DNA of 64,000 nucleotides from Spirochaetales bacterium. Its GTDB lineage: Bacteria > Spirochaetota > GWE2-31-10. Shown here one piece after another: positions 34,427 through 43,393 of this stretch. Below the pieces are notes generated by a model, which did no database searches, was not told the DNA's origin, and saw nothing but the letters and a program-made list of their open reading frames with translations. The position numbers and the translations under genes are program-made. Every line of letters starts with the position of its first letter. Positions within the stretch are counted from its first letter, which is position 1. The DNA is taken from positions 1-64,000 of the forward strand of contig JAGANG010000025.1 of assembly GCA_017624275.1 (NCBI GenBank), given 5' to 3'.

Positions 34427-35548
34427 TTAAGATTTAACTCGACATTTTAAAATAGAATGAAAAAGTCCTACTCTTTCTACAACATCATAAACTTCCATGC
34501 CTGTCCGCTCAATAAGTTCTATCATATCGCCGGAATGATACATTCTGCTTTTTCCGTTTGCTATAGCCGTAAAATACAACGATATCATATCAAGGCAGTA
34601 TTTTGAAATTTCATACTTTTGCAAATCAACAAATGTTTCCATTATGTACATAGTCGCATTTTTATTCAAAGCCTTTTTAGCACGTGACACAATCGACATT
34701 ATATCTGCCGGACCGAAACAATCTAAGAACTGACTCATCCATACGGCGTCAAAATCACCTTCAAAGGAAATATCATGATTAAGCAAATCTATACTTTGAT
34801 ATTTTACACGCTCTGCAAATCCGGCAGCTTCAATGTTTTTACGTGCGTCATCAAGTTGTCCCGGCAAATCGGCAATAGTCACTTCCACGTCACTGTCATA
34901 ACCGACACATTTCAACGCCCATTTACCTGTATTTCCGCCTATATCCAACAATTTCTTAGGTTTATTCGCAAACACTATAGGTAAAGCCTTTGGGAAAGAA
35001 CTGTCCGAAAAATAATGATCAAATGCAAACCAACTTTTTCGAACATTTTGCGGAAGATGTGCAAGTGCAGCATAAACAGTTTCCCAATCTCCGAATGAGT
35101 GGTGCAATCCGGACGGTTCCATGGATTTAAGAGATTCTTCAAGATAAAAAAGCCCTTCATAACAAACATCATGGGTAAAATCCATATTCACACGGGTAAT
35201 TCTGTCATGCAAAATAAAATATCCCACCTGTGTCAAAAAATATCTGCCGTCTTTTTCATTTAACAGCCCGGCACTTACTCCGGCATCTACCAAAACATAA
35301 GTCGCATAATGAATATTTTGTCCGGCGGAAGTTTGTAAATTATCCGATTGAGAAAAATAATTTCTCGAGCATTTTTCCAGTTCATCCAAAGTTTTCCCAA
35401 ACTCACCGCCTTTTTCAGCTTCCTCCAAAATTCCGCAATCACGTAAAATTCTGGCTGTTTGAAATGCAAACGGAGCCCATGCCAGTTTTTGAGCTTCCAA
35501 TTTAGCTGACGAAGAATCTATTTTATTATCATTTTTCCAATACTTCAT
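34427..35548 (-). CDS. SAM-dependent methyltransferase (O-methyltransferase type)
   Basis: The 373 residues have an N-terminal helical dimerisation-like region and a Rossmann methyltransferase domain: LLDIGGNTG binds SAM at about 197-205, then VTIADLPGQL and FDAVWMSQFLDCF. This layout is that of class I O-methyltransferases related to acetylserotonin or natural-product methyltransferases. The start overlaps the stop of the preceding small gene by four bases (ATGA), and that gene overlaps an ATP-grasp gene in the same way. The three are one operon, probably making a small modified compound. The substrate is unknown. Confidence 0.88.
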   Translation of the reverse strand: MKYWKNDNKIDSSSAKLEAQKLAWAPFAFQTARILRDCGILEEAEKGGEFGKTLDELEKCSRNYFSQSDNLQTSAGQNIHYATYVLVDAGVSAGLLNEKDGRYFLTQVGYFILHDRITRVNMDFTHDVCYEGLFYLEESLKSMEPSGLHHSFGDWETVYAALAHLPQNVRKSWFAFDHYFSDSSFPKALPIVFANKPKKLLDIGGNTGKWALKCVGYDSDVEVTIADLPGQLDDARKNIEAAGFAERVKYQSIDLLNHDISFEGDFDAVWMSQFLDCFGPADIMSIVSRAKKALNKNATMYIMETFVDLQKYEISKYCLDMISLYFTAIANGKSRMYHSGDMIELIERTGMEVYDVVERVGLFHSILKCRVKS

Positions 35549-36045
35549 ATTGCTTCCTTTTGTATTACAACTTTATTTTTTAAGTTAAGAAAAAACTTAG
35601 TCAAAATTAAATCTTTATTCTGAAATAAGATTTTCCCTTCAAAATATTTTGAAATTTCCATAAAACTCTGCATTACCACGCTATTAAAAATCCGCTGTCC
35701 GAAAAGATTTTCGCTTACCGTAATCTCACTTATTCCGCATTCTTCTTTTAACCAGAAAAATGCCTCAATATATTTTTCAATCACTTCTTGTAAATAATCC
35801 AGTTTGAATATATTTCGATTGTATTCATTTTGATTTTCTATAATGGAAAAGTACATTTGAATTGCTTGAAACATTCCGGGAAGCGGTAGTTTTACTTCAT
35901 TGCTTTTCTTCAATTCTTTTTGTGAACGGGAAAATAAAAAACTTACCGGACCGCAAATATTGACATCAGTCGATAAATTAATTTCCTTATTTACAGAGAA
36001 AATTCCGTTTTCAAAGCAAACTGGTTCTAAAAGATTTTTCATCAT
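35545..36045 (-). CDS. Unknown protein between ATP-grasp and methyltransferase genes
   Basis: The 166 residues start MMKNLLEPVCFENGIF. No domain is recognised. The sequence looks globular, mixed alpha and beta, with helical YLQEVIEKYIEAFFWLKEE in the middle. ATGA overlaps on both sides show strict coupling with the ATP-grasp ligase and the methyltransferase. It may be a carrier, a second-substrate enzyme or a structural partner; nothing in the sequence decides. Confidence 0.75.
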   Translation of the reverse strand: MMKNLLEPVCFENGIFSVNKEINLSTDVNICGPVSFLFSRSQKELKKSNEVKLPLPGMFQAIQMYFSIIENQNEYNRNIFKLDYLQEVIEKYIEAFFWLKEECGISEITVSENLFGQRIFNSVVMQSFMEISKYFEGKILFQNKDLILTKFFLNLKNKVVIQKEAI

Positions 36046-37223
36046 TTTTCCCTGCCTTCATGTCTATCGATTATAAAAGGACGCAAATCTCGACAAAGAA
36101 TTTCTTGTACTTCATCGAAAGTTTTGCAATATCCGAACAAAATCGCAAAAACCGGATTAATCTTAAAATCAATAGGATACATTTTGTAACACTCAGGAAA
36201 TTGCTTAAGAAAATTCTGATAATCAAATGCTTTTATATTTTCCTTGCAAATATCTTCCGGGACTTCGGCAATCGAAAAGTAATAAAAGCCTTTTTTACAG
36301 CTTGCCGTGATTTTTTCCCAATCCGGTTTTTTATCATTAAAAAAGTAATCATAGCTGTTTATCCCGTAAGCATAATATGCCAAGTCGGTCATACACCAGC
36401 CGGCAAATCGCAAAGGATTGCATTCTATCGGAATAAAATCTTCTCCGTTTTTACGCAGTTCTATATGGAACGGAAAGTTTTTCAAATCTGCAAGCTTTGC
36501 GATTTTCTCAAGAAACAAGGTAATTTTTTCCAGATTATCAGCAATCAACTCCGGTGACGTTACATATATTCTGTCGCTGACATCATGAGCATCCGCAAAA
36601 GGATGATAAAAAATATTTAAGACAACCGGTTCTCCGTTACTGTTAAAAAAAGCATCAACCGCATATTCTTCACCGTCAATCATTTGTTCCAATAAAAAGT
36701 TATCGAAATTCACGACTTCTTCCGGGAAATGCATATTATTTGCAGTTTGAATTTTCTCAACTGCATTTTTTAAATCTTGCGAAGAATAAACTGGATAAAC
36801 TCCCATACTCAAAAAACCGCAGGCTGGCTTTAATACCAACGGATAAGTAAGTGTATCCGGCTGCAATTTTAACAGTCGGTCATAAGAAACTTTCTTGTAA
36901 TAAAATTTGGGATAAAGAGATTTTAAAAGTTCTCTAAATCGACTTTTATCTTTGAAAATATTTATTTTATCTGCAAAGTCTGTCCCGGCGAACAATTCTA
37001 AAATCTTGCTTAATGAGTTTTCGGAATTGGAATAAACAACGATTTCTCCGTTGTCAAAATTTCTTCGTTTCAAAACATTCTCGTCAATTTCTTTCAAATC
37101 TCGAAACCGCTCGTCATTGTCGGTAAAATCATTTTTCAATATTTTTAAATCATTGCACTTTATAAAATTTGCCATTAAATCTGACACAAAAGGTGCATTA
37201 GGAATAATTATTTTTTCCCTCAT
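36042..37223 (-). CDS. ATP-grasp domain ligase
   Basis: The 393 residues show an ATP-grasp fold: nucleotide-binding LVLKPACGFLSMGVYPV at about 132-148, hinge DNFLLEQMIDGEEYAVDAFF near 168-187, and the metal site IPIECNPLRFAGWC near 260-273, where Glu and Asn bind magnesium. ATP-grasp enzymes join a carboxylate to an amine or thiol through an acyl phosphate. The surrounding protein is not one of the standard purine, D-Ala or biotin enzymes. As first gene of an operon with a methyltransferase it is likely a peptide or amide ligase in a small biosynthetic path. Confidence 0.85.
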   Translation of the reverse strand: MREKIIIPNAPFVSDLMANFIKCNDLKILKNDFTDNDERFRDLKEIDENVLKRRNFDNGEIVVYSNSENSLSKILELFAGTDFADKINIFKDKSRFRELLKSLYPKFYYKKVSYDRLLKLQPDTLTYPLVLKPACGFLSMGVYPVYSSQDLKNAVEKIQTANNMHFPEEVVNFDNFLLEQMIDGEEYAVDAFFNSNGEPVVLNIFYHPFADAHDVSDRIYVTSPELIADNLEKITLFLEKIAKLADLKNFPFHIELRKNGEDFIPIECNPLRFAGWCMTDLAYYAYGINSYDYFFNDKKPDWEKITASCKKGFYYFSIAEVPEDICKENIKAFDYQNFLKQFPECYKMYPIDFKINPVFAILFGYCKTFDEVQEILCRDLRPFIIDRHEGREK

Positions 37224-37379
37224 ATTTTCCCCTTAAATTCTTTGTTAATCTACGAATAAAAATTGCATGTAAAAAAATAAAAAATCTAAAATCGAGAAAA
37301 ACTACGGGATACGATTGTTTTTAAAACAACTGAATAAATAATTCGATGTGAATAAAAGATTTGTCATTTTGTTCTCCTT

Positions 37380-37530
37380 TTTGCTTATGCGACAAAAATT
37401 TGATGATTTTCATGGCATTCGGACTCCGCCATACACCAAAAAAGTGCTGGACGTTACCGTAGCGCAACTGTGCCCGGCTCTCACGGGCTTCCCCATTAAA
37501 ATTACGACCTCTGGCGAGGCGTAATTTTGC
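37380..37530. other. GC-richer island with strong hairpins in a 409-bp gap
   Basis: The region is clearly less AT-rich than its surroundings. It has GCCCG-GCTCTCA-CGGGC (37472-37488), and a strong hairpin at 37498-37528: AAAATTACG/CGTAATTTT with inner CCTC-TGGC-GAGG. A minus-strand reading (NGEARESRAQLRYGNVQHFF and so on) is open at 37321-37560 but looks like a by-product of the repeat rather than a gene. A dispersed repeat is the best guess. The rest of 37224-37632 shows nothing else. Confidence 0.5.
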
Positions 37531-37632
37531 AAAAATCAAAACAGGATAAACACTTTTCAAAATATTTTGTCAATACTAGATTTTCTATGACTATTGGTGT
37601 ATTTTGCCATAAAAAATAAGGAGCAAACTTTT

Positions 37633-38184
37633 ATGAAAAATTCTTTTTTATTTAAAACATTAACTTTGTTTATGCTTATGATGATTTTTGTATCATGCGA
37701 CACCGCTGCGGAAGAAAATCCCGACGAACAGACGCCGACTTATGTCGCCGGCGATAATGAAAATTTTACTGACAAAGAAGAAAATGACACCAATAACAGT
37801 AACAATCAAATTCCTGTATACGTGGGAACTTGGAAAAATACGTATGGCGAAACTTACAAAATCACGGAAACTACTTTCAGTTGTGACAGCAACGGCTACG
37901 GTTTTGAAGCGGACAATCTTATAATTGATAAAAAAGACAACAAGAGCGGCGTGTTTTATATGCAAATTACAAAAAATAACAAATGGTGGACCACTTCCGA
38001 TCCTGTAGGCAAATGGTACGCCGTAGCATACAAAAACATGACTGATATAAGTTTAAGCCTTTCAAATGCTTGTACTGCTTATCCGGAATGCGAAATGGAT
38101 TGCCAAGCCTCACTTGAAGCCGCTAAAGCTCATTTTGTTGCCGATAAATATTTCACCTTCTTTGCTGAGCTGGCAAAAGAATAA
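37633..38184 (+). CDS. Lipoprotein, paralogue of the B12-controlled lipoprotein
   Basis: The 183 residues start at ATG 37633 behind AAGGAG; a longer upstream reading lacks a ribosome site. The lipoprotein signal ends IFVSC. After an acidic linker comes a domain with IPVYVGTWKNTYGETYKI, then VGKWYAVAYKNMTD near its end. The same blocks (IGTWEFNG and VGKWYAVHYKDLTD) occur in the lipoprotein encoded at 38616, so they are paralogues from a duplication around the riboswitch. The role is unknown; nutrient binding on the cell surface is an inference from context. Confidence 0.8.
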   Translation: MKNSFLFKTLTLFMLMMIFVSCDTAAEENPDEQTPTYVAGDNENFTDKEENDTNNSNNQIPVYVGTWKNTYGETYKITETTFSCDSNGYGFEADNLIIDKKDNKSGVFYMQITKNNKWWTTSDPVGKWYAVAYKNMTDISLSLSNACTAYPECEMDCQASLEAAKAHFVADKYFTFFAELAKE

Positions 38185-38241
38185 AAGCTTTTATTACCAC
38201 AATATTCGACAACAGGATTTACACATTCCTTTAGAAAAAAT

Positions 38242-38269
38242 TTGACTTAACTGAAAATAAATATTATCA
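38242..38269 (+). promoter_or_regulatory. Candidate promoter of the cobalamin-controlled operon
   Basis: TTGACT at 38242 and TTATCA at 38264 are 16 bases apart, just before the conserved riboswitch core. This fits a sigma-70 promoter but the -10 box is weak. Confidence 0.4.
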
Positions 38270-38440
38270 GTCACTCGTTTTATTTCAAAGGAAACAGGTG
38301 TAAATCCTGTACTAGCCCGTAACTGTAATCAGGAAGAAGAAATTTTTTGAATACCGTAAAAAGTTTTCAAGCCATTGGCAATACGCCGAGAAGGTATTTC
38401 CTAACTGCCTGAAAGTCAGGAGACTTTGGTAAAACTATCC
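38265..38440 (+). promoter_or_regulatory. Cobalamin (B12) riboswitch
   Basis: Conserved blocks are present in order: AAGGAAACAGGTG (38288-38300), AAATCCTG, then CCCGTAACTGTAA (38316-38328), GCCATTGG (38371-38378), CGCCGAGAAGG and TGAAAGTCAGGAGACTTTGG (38409-38428). They fit the cobalamin riboswitch consensus including the B12 box. It lies before the lipoprotein, TonB receptor and FecCD permease genes, so high cobalamin should shut them down. The exact outer limits and the expression platform are not certain; the 38480-38590 segment has several further hairpins. Confidence 0.92.
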
Positions 38441-38615
38441 GCTTGAGCGGGTAAATATTATCAAGACTTCGAGAGCAGGTTCTTGGTTGGGAAAACTCTT
38501 TCTTTTTCCCCTCTGAAAAAATTACACAGTCTGTCTTTTTTATTTGCAGGGCAAAAGGTTACAACTGTGTAAAAAAAGAAACATCTGCCTTTCACGAGTC
38601 GAAAGGAAAATTTCA

Positions 38616-39122
38616 ATGAAACATTTAAAAAAATCTTCGTTACTTGCATTTTTGATGATACTTGCAATGTTTTTTGCTGTATCTTGTGACGTTGCCCAAG
38701 AGGAAGACAACACTGAGAACGAACCGTCAGTATTTATCGATGTTCCCGATAATTTAATCGGAACATGGGAATTTAACGGTCAATGGACAGAAAGCTATAC
38801 AATCACAAAAGACACATTTTCGTCAGCCGGAAGTTACGCCGGTGACAGTGCGAAAGTTTACAAAACCGATGACAAGTCCGGTTATATCTACATCAAATAC
38901 ACAAAAGCTGCAAATGCCGATTGGACATACTCAGAAACTGCACCGGACGTGGGTAAATGGTACGCTGTTCATTACAAAGATTTGACTGATTCTACATTGA
39001 AGCTTTCAGGTGCATACAAAGCTGACGGTAAAACAGCAACAGCCACAATCGATGAAGCCAAAGCGGAATTTACCGTTGATAACGGATATTTCGGAGCTTA
39101 TTCTGAATTAGAAAAGAAATAA
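38616..39122 (+). CDS. Riboswitch-controlled lipoprotein, candidate surface cobalamin-binding protein
   Basis: The 168 residues start at ATG 38616 behind AAAGGA, the first gene after the B12 riboswitch. The signal ends FFAVSC. The mature part has IGTWEFNGQW, then SGYIYIKYTK, and VGKWYAVHYKDLTD, a small beta-rich domain shared with the lipoprotein encoded at 37633. A TonB-dependent receptor and a permease follow. In Bacteroides, surface lipoproteins (BtuG, BtuH) hand B12 to BtuB; this protein may do the same but is not recognisably related to them. Function is inference from context. Confidence 0.82.
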   Translation: MKHLKKSSLLAFLMILAMFFAVSCDVAQEEDNTENEPSVFIDVPDNLIGTWEFNGQWTESYTITKDTFSSAGSYAGDSAKVYKTDDKSGYIYIKYTKAANADWTYSETAPDVGKWYAVHYKDLTDSTLKLSGAYKADGKTATATIDEAKAEFTVDNGYFGAYSELEKK

Positions 39123-39154
39123 TATTTTTTATAGCCCTGCATTTTTTTACAAGG

Positions 39155-39192
39155 CTGTCTTGTTTCCTTTATGCGAGACAGTCAATTTTTTT
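39155..39192 (+). terminator. Terminator or attenuator before the TonB-receptor gene
   Basis: CTGTCTTG (39155-39162) and CGAGACAG (39174-39181) make an 8-bp stem with one G-T pair, then TCAATTTTTTTT. It may lower expression of the receptor relative to the lipoprotein. Confidence 0.65.
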
Positions 39193-39214
39193 TACATAGA
39201 CAAAGGATTTATTT

Positions 39215-41212
39215 ATGAAAAAAGTAACAATATTCGGCATTATATTATTTCTGTCGTTGTCATATACTTTTGCAGAAAATCAAGATTCTACTGCGGATAA
39301 CTTTGATTCTTTTAACGAAGATGAGTTTCTTGATTTAGACTGGGAAAGCGAAGGTTTTACATTGACAGAAGTCGTTGAAAAAAGTCAACAAGTTCGTACC
39401 GTAACAAAAGAAGATATAAAAAAATCAAATGCCGCCACTGTCACTGAAGCTTTGCAAAAAACAGCCGGACTTAATGTAAAAAATTACGGCGGTTACGGTA
39501 ACAACAGTTCTGTATATATTCGCGGAATGTCCGGCGATGCTGTAGCTATTCTTGTAGACGGAATACAAATGAACTCTGCTCAAAGCGGCGAATTTGATTT
39601 ATCACATTTAGCAATCGCCGATGTAGAAAAAATTGAAATCGTAAAAGGCGGCAGTGACACTAAATATAATATCAGCGGTGCATGCGGCGGTGTAATAAAT
39701 ATTATCACTCAAAAAAAACATCAAGCCGGCTGGAAAGTTTTCGGAAGTATTTCCAATTTGTCATATTATCCGGGACAGTATTATTACAAAAAGAACAAAA
39801 ACAAGACACAAACTGCCGCCATGGATTTATTTGATACTCAAGAAATTTCTACCGGTTTTTCACTCGGTAATGATTTTGTTTACGGCAGCGTAAATACGAC
39901 TTTTCATCGTGCCGGCAACCATTTTTTATACAGAGACGACAGTTACAAAATCCGTCGACGAATAAATAATGAAATTTACGATGCTGCCGGCAATGCTTCC
40001 GTTCAGTTTTCTCTGCCTTACGACATTCAATTAGTTATAAGCGACAACTTTTATTACGGTGATAAAAAAATCCCCGGCGTAATGACAAGTACAGTTATAG
40101 GAAAACAAAAAGACCTTTTTAATAAAACTTCGGCTTTGTTGAAAATGGGAAAAGTCGGAACCGACCGCATAAAAACCGAACTTCTTACAAGTTATAAATT
40201 TGACCAAATCGATTATGAAGAACCGGGAACAGACAGTTTACATCAGCTGCACACCGTTAATGTAATAAATCGCTGGGATTTCAACATAACAAGCTGGCTC
40301 AATCTCAGTACAAACGGAGATTTTACTTTTAATTATTTAGATTCTACCGACTGCGGTCAAATCACCAAATTTGACGGAGGAGCTTCTGTTACCGCAGAAT
40401 TTTCTATCGGAAACTACGTGCAACTTATTCCTTCAACAAAAATTATGTATTACAAAGAATATCCTATCGTTACTCCAAAGTTTGGGGCGTTGTTTTTCTT
40501 ACCTGCCGGTTTTACGATAAAAACTAATTTCTACAGAATGTTCAAACAACCGTCTATCAACCAACTTTATTGGGGAGAATCTGTCTATGCTAAAGGAAAT
40601 CCTGATTTGCGATATGAAGACGGATGGGGCGGCGATATTATTTTAGAATACGAAAAAGCCGGTATTTTAAAAGCCGACAGCTCATTTTACGTGAATTATT
40701 ACATGGATAAAATTCAATGGAGTACAAATTCTGCCGGACAATGGACTCCGACAAATATCGGAGAGGCTTTGTATTTCGGAAGCGACAACAGTCTTTCTAC
40801 CGATTTACCTACGTTTGTACAATTCGGAATAGATTATCATTTTGTAATGACTTACCTTTTATCATACGGACTTACTCTGGAAGATAACAGAAGAATTATG
40901 TATACTCCGGTACATTCTCTCAGTGCTCATGTTGATTTTTCATGGAAAACTGGAACTGTCAGTTTAATAGGTAAATACACAAGCGAACGTTATACTTCAA
41001 ATTTAAATATTTCATTTTTGGAGCCATATTTTACATTTGATATTTCGTTCGAGCAGAATATATGGAAATACTTCACAGTATTTGCTTCTGTTAAAAATAT
41101 GTTAAATGCGTATTACTTTGAGACAGAAAATTATCCTATGCCCGGCGGAAATATTACAATCGGAATACGAGTACAAGCCGAAGGTAAATGGAAAGATAAA
41201 AAAAGGAAATAA
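39215..41212 (+). CDS. TonB-dependent outer-membrane receptor, BtuB-like
   Basis: The 665 residues begin with a signal peptide ending SYTFA. The plug domain is at about 55-165, with TVTEALQKTAGLNVKNYGG, SVYIRGMSGDAVAILVDG and VEKIEIVKGG. A 22-strand type barrel follows. The TonB box is probably in the FTLTEVVEKS segment near 48-57. The size and compact plug fit BtuB, and the B12 riboswitch upstream makes cobalamin (or cobinamide) the likely ligand. It ends directly before the permease start codon. No TonB, ExbB or ExbD gene is in the window. Confidence 0.93.
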   Translation: MKKVTIFGIILFLSLSYTFAENQDSTADNFDSFNEDEFLDLDWESEGFTLTEVVEKSQQVRTVTKEDIKKSNAATVTEALQKTAGLNVKNYGGYGNNSSVYIRGMSGDAVAILVDGIQMNSAQSGEFDLSHLAIADVEKIEIVKGGSDTKYNISGACGGVINIITQKKHQAGWKVFGSISNLSYYPGQYYYKKNKNKTQTAAMDLFDTQEISTGFSLGNDFVYGSVNTTFHRAGNHFLYRDDSYKIRRRINNEIYDAAGNASVQFSLPYDIQLVISDNFYYGDKKIPGVMTSTVIGKQKDLFNKTSALLKMGKVGTDRIKTELLTSYKFDQIDYEEPGTDSLHQLHTVNVINRWDFNITSWLNLSTNGDFTFNYLDSTDCGQITKFDGGASVTAEFSIGNYVQLIPSTKIMYYKEYPIVTPKFGALFFLPAGFTIKTNFYRMFKQPSINQLYWGESVYAKGNPDLRYEDGWGGDIILEYEKAGILKADSSFYVNYYMDKIQWSTNSAGQWTPTNIGEALYFGSDNSLSTDLPTFVQFGIDYHFVMTYLLSYGLTLEDNRRIMYTPVHSLSAHVDFSWKTGTVSLIGKYTSERYTSNLNISFLEPYFTFDISFEQNIWKYFTVFASVKNMLNAYYFETENYPMPGGNITIGIRVQAEGKWKDKKRK

Positions 41213-42250
41213 ATGACACAAAAAGAAAAAGTCTTTGCTGATTTATGTAAAAAAGAAAAGTTCACACACCGTTTATTCTTTCTGTTTATCATAATTTTAC
41301 CCTTTGTAGGATTGTTTTGTATCAGCAACGGAGCTGTTGATTTATCTTTTAAAAAAGTTTTGTTAAGCGTTTTTTCCCCGGACAAAATCAGTACAACCGA
41401 TTTGTTGATAATTACACAAATTCGTTTGCCGCGATTGATTTGTTGCATTTTATGCGGCGGAGCTTTAGGGATTTCCGGTGCGGCACTGCAAGGACTTTTT
41501 CGCAATTCATTATCCGATCCTTACATGACAGGAATTTCTTCCGGAGCTACATTCGGAGCGGCGTTGTCCATTTTGCTCGGTGCCGGTAATAATATTCTTG
41601 GATTCGCCGGAACCGCCGCAAGTGCTTTTGCCGGAGCTCTGGGAACTGTTTTTATTTTTTTCGGACTTCTTTGGAGTAAAAAAAAAGTTGCTCCCGGTTT
41701 TATATTACTTGCGGGATTATCAATCAATTTGTTCTTTTCCGGGCTTGTATCGCTTATGATGTTTTTAAATCATGAAAAACTCGATCAGGTAGTTTTGTGG
41801 ACTATGGGCAGCTTATCAAGTGCATGCTGGAATGAAGTTTTATTTTTGTTACCGGGAATCGTTATCGGCTCTGTTTTACTTTTATCCTGTGCAAAAGATT
41901 TAGATCTTATTTCCATTGACGAAGATTTGGCAAAATCTAAAGGTATCAATGTTACAAAATGTAGATATACTATTTTATTTGCCAGTGCATTAACTGTAGC
42001 AGTTACTTCCGCATTTTCCGGGATAATAGGATTTGTAGGTTTGATAATACCGAACGCAGTCAGAATTATCACCGGTCCCAAACATACACGATTGTTTATT
42101 TTTTCGTTTATATTCGCAGCTGCATTTTTGTCACTGTGCGATTTGTTTGCCCGTTCCGTAATGCCGCCGTCTGAACTGCCGGTCGGAATCATCACTTCCC
42201 TACTCGGAATTCCTGCGTTTCTCATAATTTTATTTCGTTGCAAAAATTAA
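41213..42250 (+). CDS. FecCD/BtuC-family ABC transporter permease
   Basis: The 345 residues have about nine or ten membrane helices and the FecCD marks: RLPRLICCILCGGALGISGA near 65-84, then LQGLFRNSLSDPYMTGISSG, and GFVGLIIPNAVRII near 280. It is the inner-membrane channel for cobalamin or a siderophore. The start codon follows the receptor stop without a gap, and AAAAGGA lies in the receptor end. The expected ATPase and binding-protein genes do not follow: the next genes are a nuclease pair. The missing partners must be elsewhere. Confidence 0.93.
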   Translation: MTQKEKVFADLCKKEKFTHRLFFLFIIILPFVGLFCISNGAVDLSFKKVLLSVFSPDKISTTDLLIITQIRLPRLICCILCGGALGISGAALQGLFRNSLSDPYMTGISSGATFGAALSILLGAGNNILGFAGTAASAFAGALGTVFIFFGLLWSKKKVAPGFILLAGLSINLFFSGLVSLMMFLNHEKLDQVVLWTMGSLSSACWNEVLFLLPGIVIGSVLLLSCAKDLDLISIDEDLAKSKGINVTKCRYTILFASALTVAVTSAFSGIIGFVGLIIPNAVRIITGPKHTRLFIFSFIFAAAFLSLCDLFARSVMPPSELPVGIITSLLGIPAFLIILFRCKN

Positions 42251-42322
42251 ATTATTTCCTCTATCCAATGTTTTTTGGTATAACAAAAGCCTTATTGTTC
42301 TACGATTTTAAAAGAGGCAAAT

Positions 42323-43384
42323 ATGAAGATTTTACATACTGCGGATTTACACATTGAGAAAGAAAACGATGTAGAAATATTAGAAACCATTATAGGTATT
42401 GCTGAAAATAACAACTGTGATCACATTCTAATATCCGGTGATTTATTTGAAAACGGACATTGTGCCGGCATATACTCTTCTATGGTTAAACATATTCTGG
42501 AAAGTTTCAGCGGCAAAGTTTGGGTTATTCCCGGTAATCATGATGAAAATTTGCCTGAAGTAATGCATTTGGAAGCCGGTAAAGGAAAAGTTTTTGATGA
42601 TGTCGAAATGATTCCTCTTGATGAAGACACTGATCTTTTGGCGATTCCCTACGGCGACGGTTCATTTACCGATTTGCTTTTGGAAAATAAAATTCCCGAT
42701 TCGGACAAAGACATTATTACAATGATGCACGGCACTTTATACCGGGACGACTGTTTTTACAGCGACGGCGACAGTGAAGAATATTTCCCTATAAAATATG
42801 AACGTCTGCAAGAAATGGAATTTACTTACACTGCCTTAGGACATTATCATACATATTTTCAAGATATAAGTGAGCATGGTGGTACTATTGTAAATCCCGG
42901 TTCTCCGGTAATTACCAGAAAAAGTGACAACGGAAGACGTGCCGTCGCTTTGTTTGATACAGAAACTTCAAGCCTAAAGAAAATTCTTTTAGATACACCT
43001 TATTATCATGAATTAGAATTGAGCATTAATTTTATGATGGGTGAAGAAGAAATTATCGAAACCGTAAACAATTTGATTCATGAAATAGTAAGCAATAAAG
43101 AAACAAAGACAGATTTGCTGACTTTGAATTTTCTTATTACCGGAAATACTTCGATGGAACAAGACGACTTGGAAATGTTAGAACTTCATTTAAAAGATAT
43201 TTTTGCTGAAAAAGAAATCCTTTCGGTAAATATTCAAACACGTGTGAAAATAATAAATAAAAAATTCTTATCCGACCCGTTGATTGCTTCTATTTTGAAT
43301 ACAGAAAATAACGATAATGATGATGAAGGTTTTAAAGAATTTGCAGTCTCAGTATTATCAGACATTTATACTAACGAACTTTAG
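42323..43384 (+). CDS. Mre11/SbcD-type exonuclease (YhaO-like)
   Basis: The 353 residues have the metallophosphoesterase sites of Mre11/SbcD: ADLH (7-10), SGDLFENG near 39, GNHDE near 74, MMHGT near 135 and LGHYH near 172. It should cut DNA ends using manganese, with the ATPase encoded nine bases downstream. The capping domain is short, as in YhaO of Bacillus. Likely acts in DNA break repair. The start has AGAGG upstream. Confidence 0.92.
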   Translation: MKILHTADLHIEKENDVEILETIIGIAENNNCDHILISGDLFENGHCAGIYSSMVKHILESFSGKVWVIPGNHDENLPEVMHLEAGKGKVFDDVEMIPLDEDTDLLAIPYGDGSFTDLLLENKIPDSDKDIITMMHGTLYRDDCFYSDGDSEEYFPIKYERLQEMEFTYTALGHYHTYFQDISEHGGTIVNPGSPVITRKSDNGRRAVALFDTETSSLKKILLDTPYYHELELSINFMMGEEEIIETVNNLIHEIVSNKETKTDLLTLNFLITGNTSMEQDDLEMLELHLKDIFAEKEILSVNIQTRVKIINKKFLSDPLIASILNTENNDNDDEGFKEFAVSVLSDIYTNEL

Positions 43385-43393
43385 GATTGGCTT

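Noticed and set aside
37440-37530. Integron attC site
   Set aside because: The stems suggested attC, but the RYYYAAC and GTTRRRY core sites are not present on either strand, and there is no integrase or cassette array.
37321-37560. 79-residue minus-strand frame reading RAQLRYGNVQHFFGVW
   Set aside because: It lies wholly over a GC-rich hairpin island, has no ribosome site or known domain, and looks like a frame forced by a structured repeat.
38524-38580. Riboswitch terminator made by TTACACAG/CTGTGTAA
   Set aside because: The stem is followed by A, not T, on the plus strand, so it is not a normal terminator for the downstream genes; the expression platform remains open.
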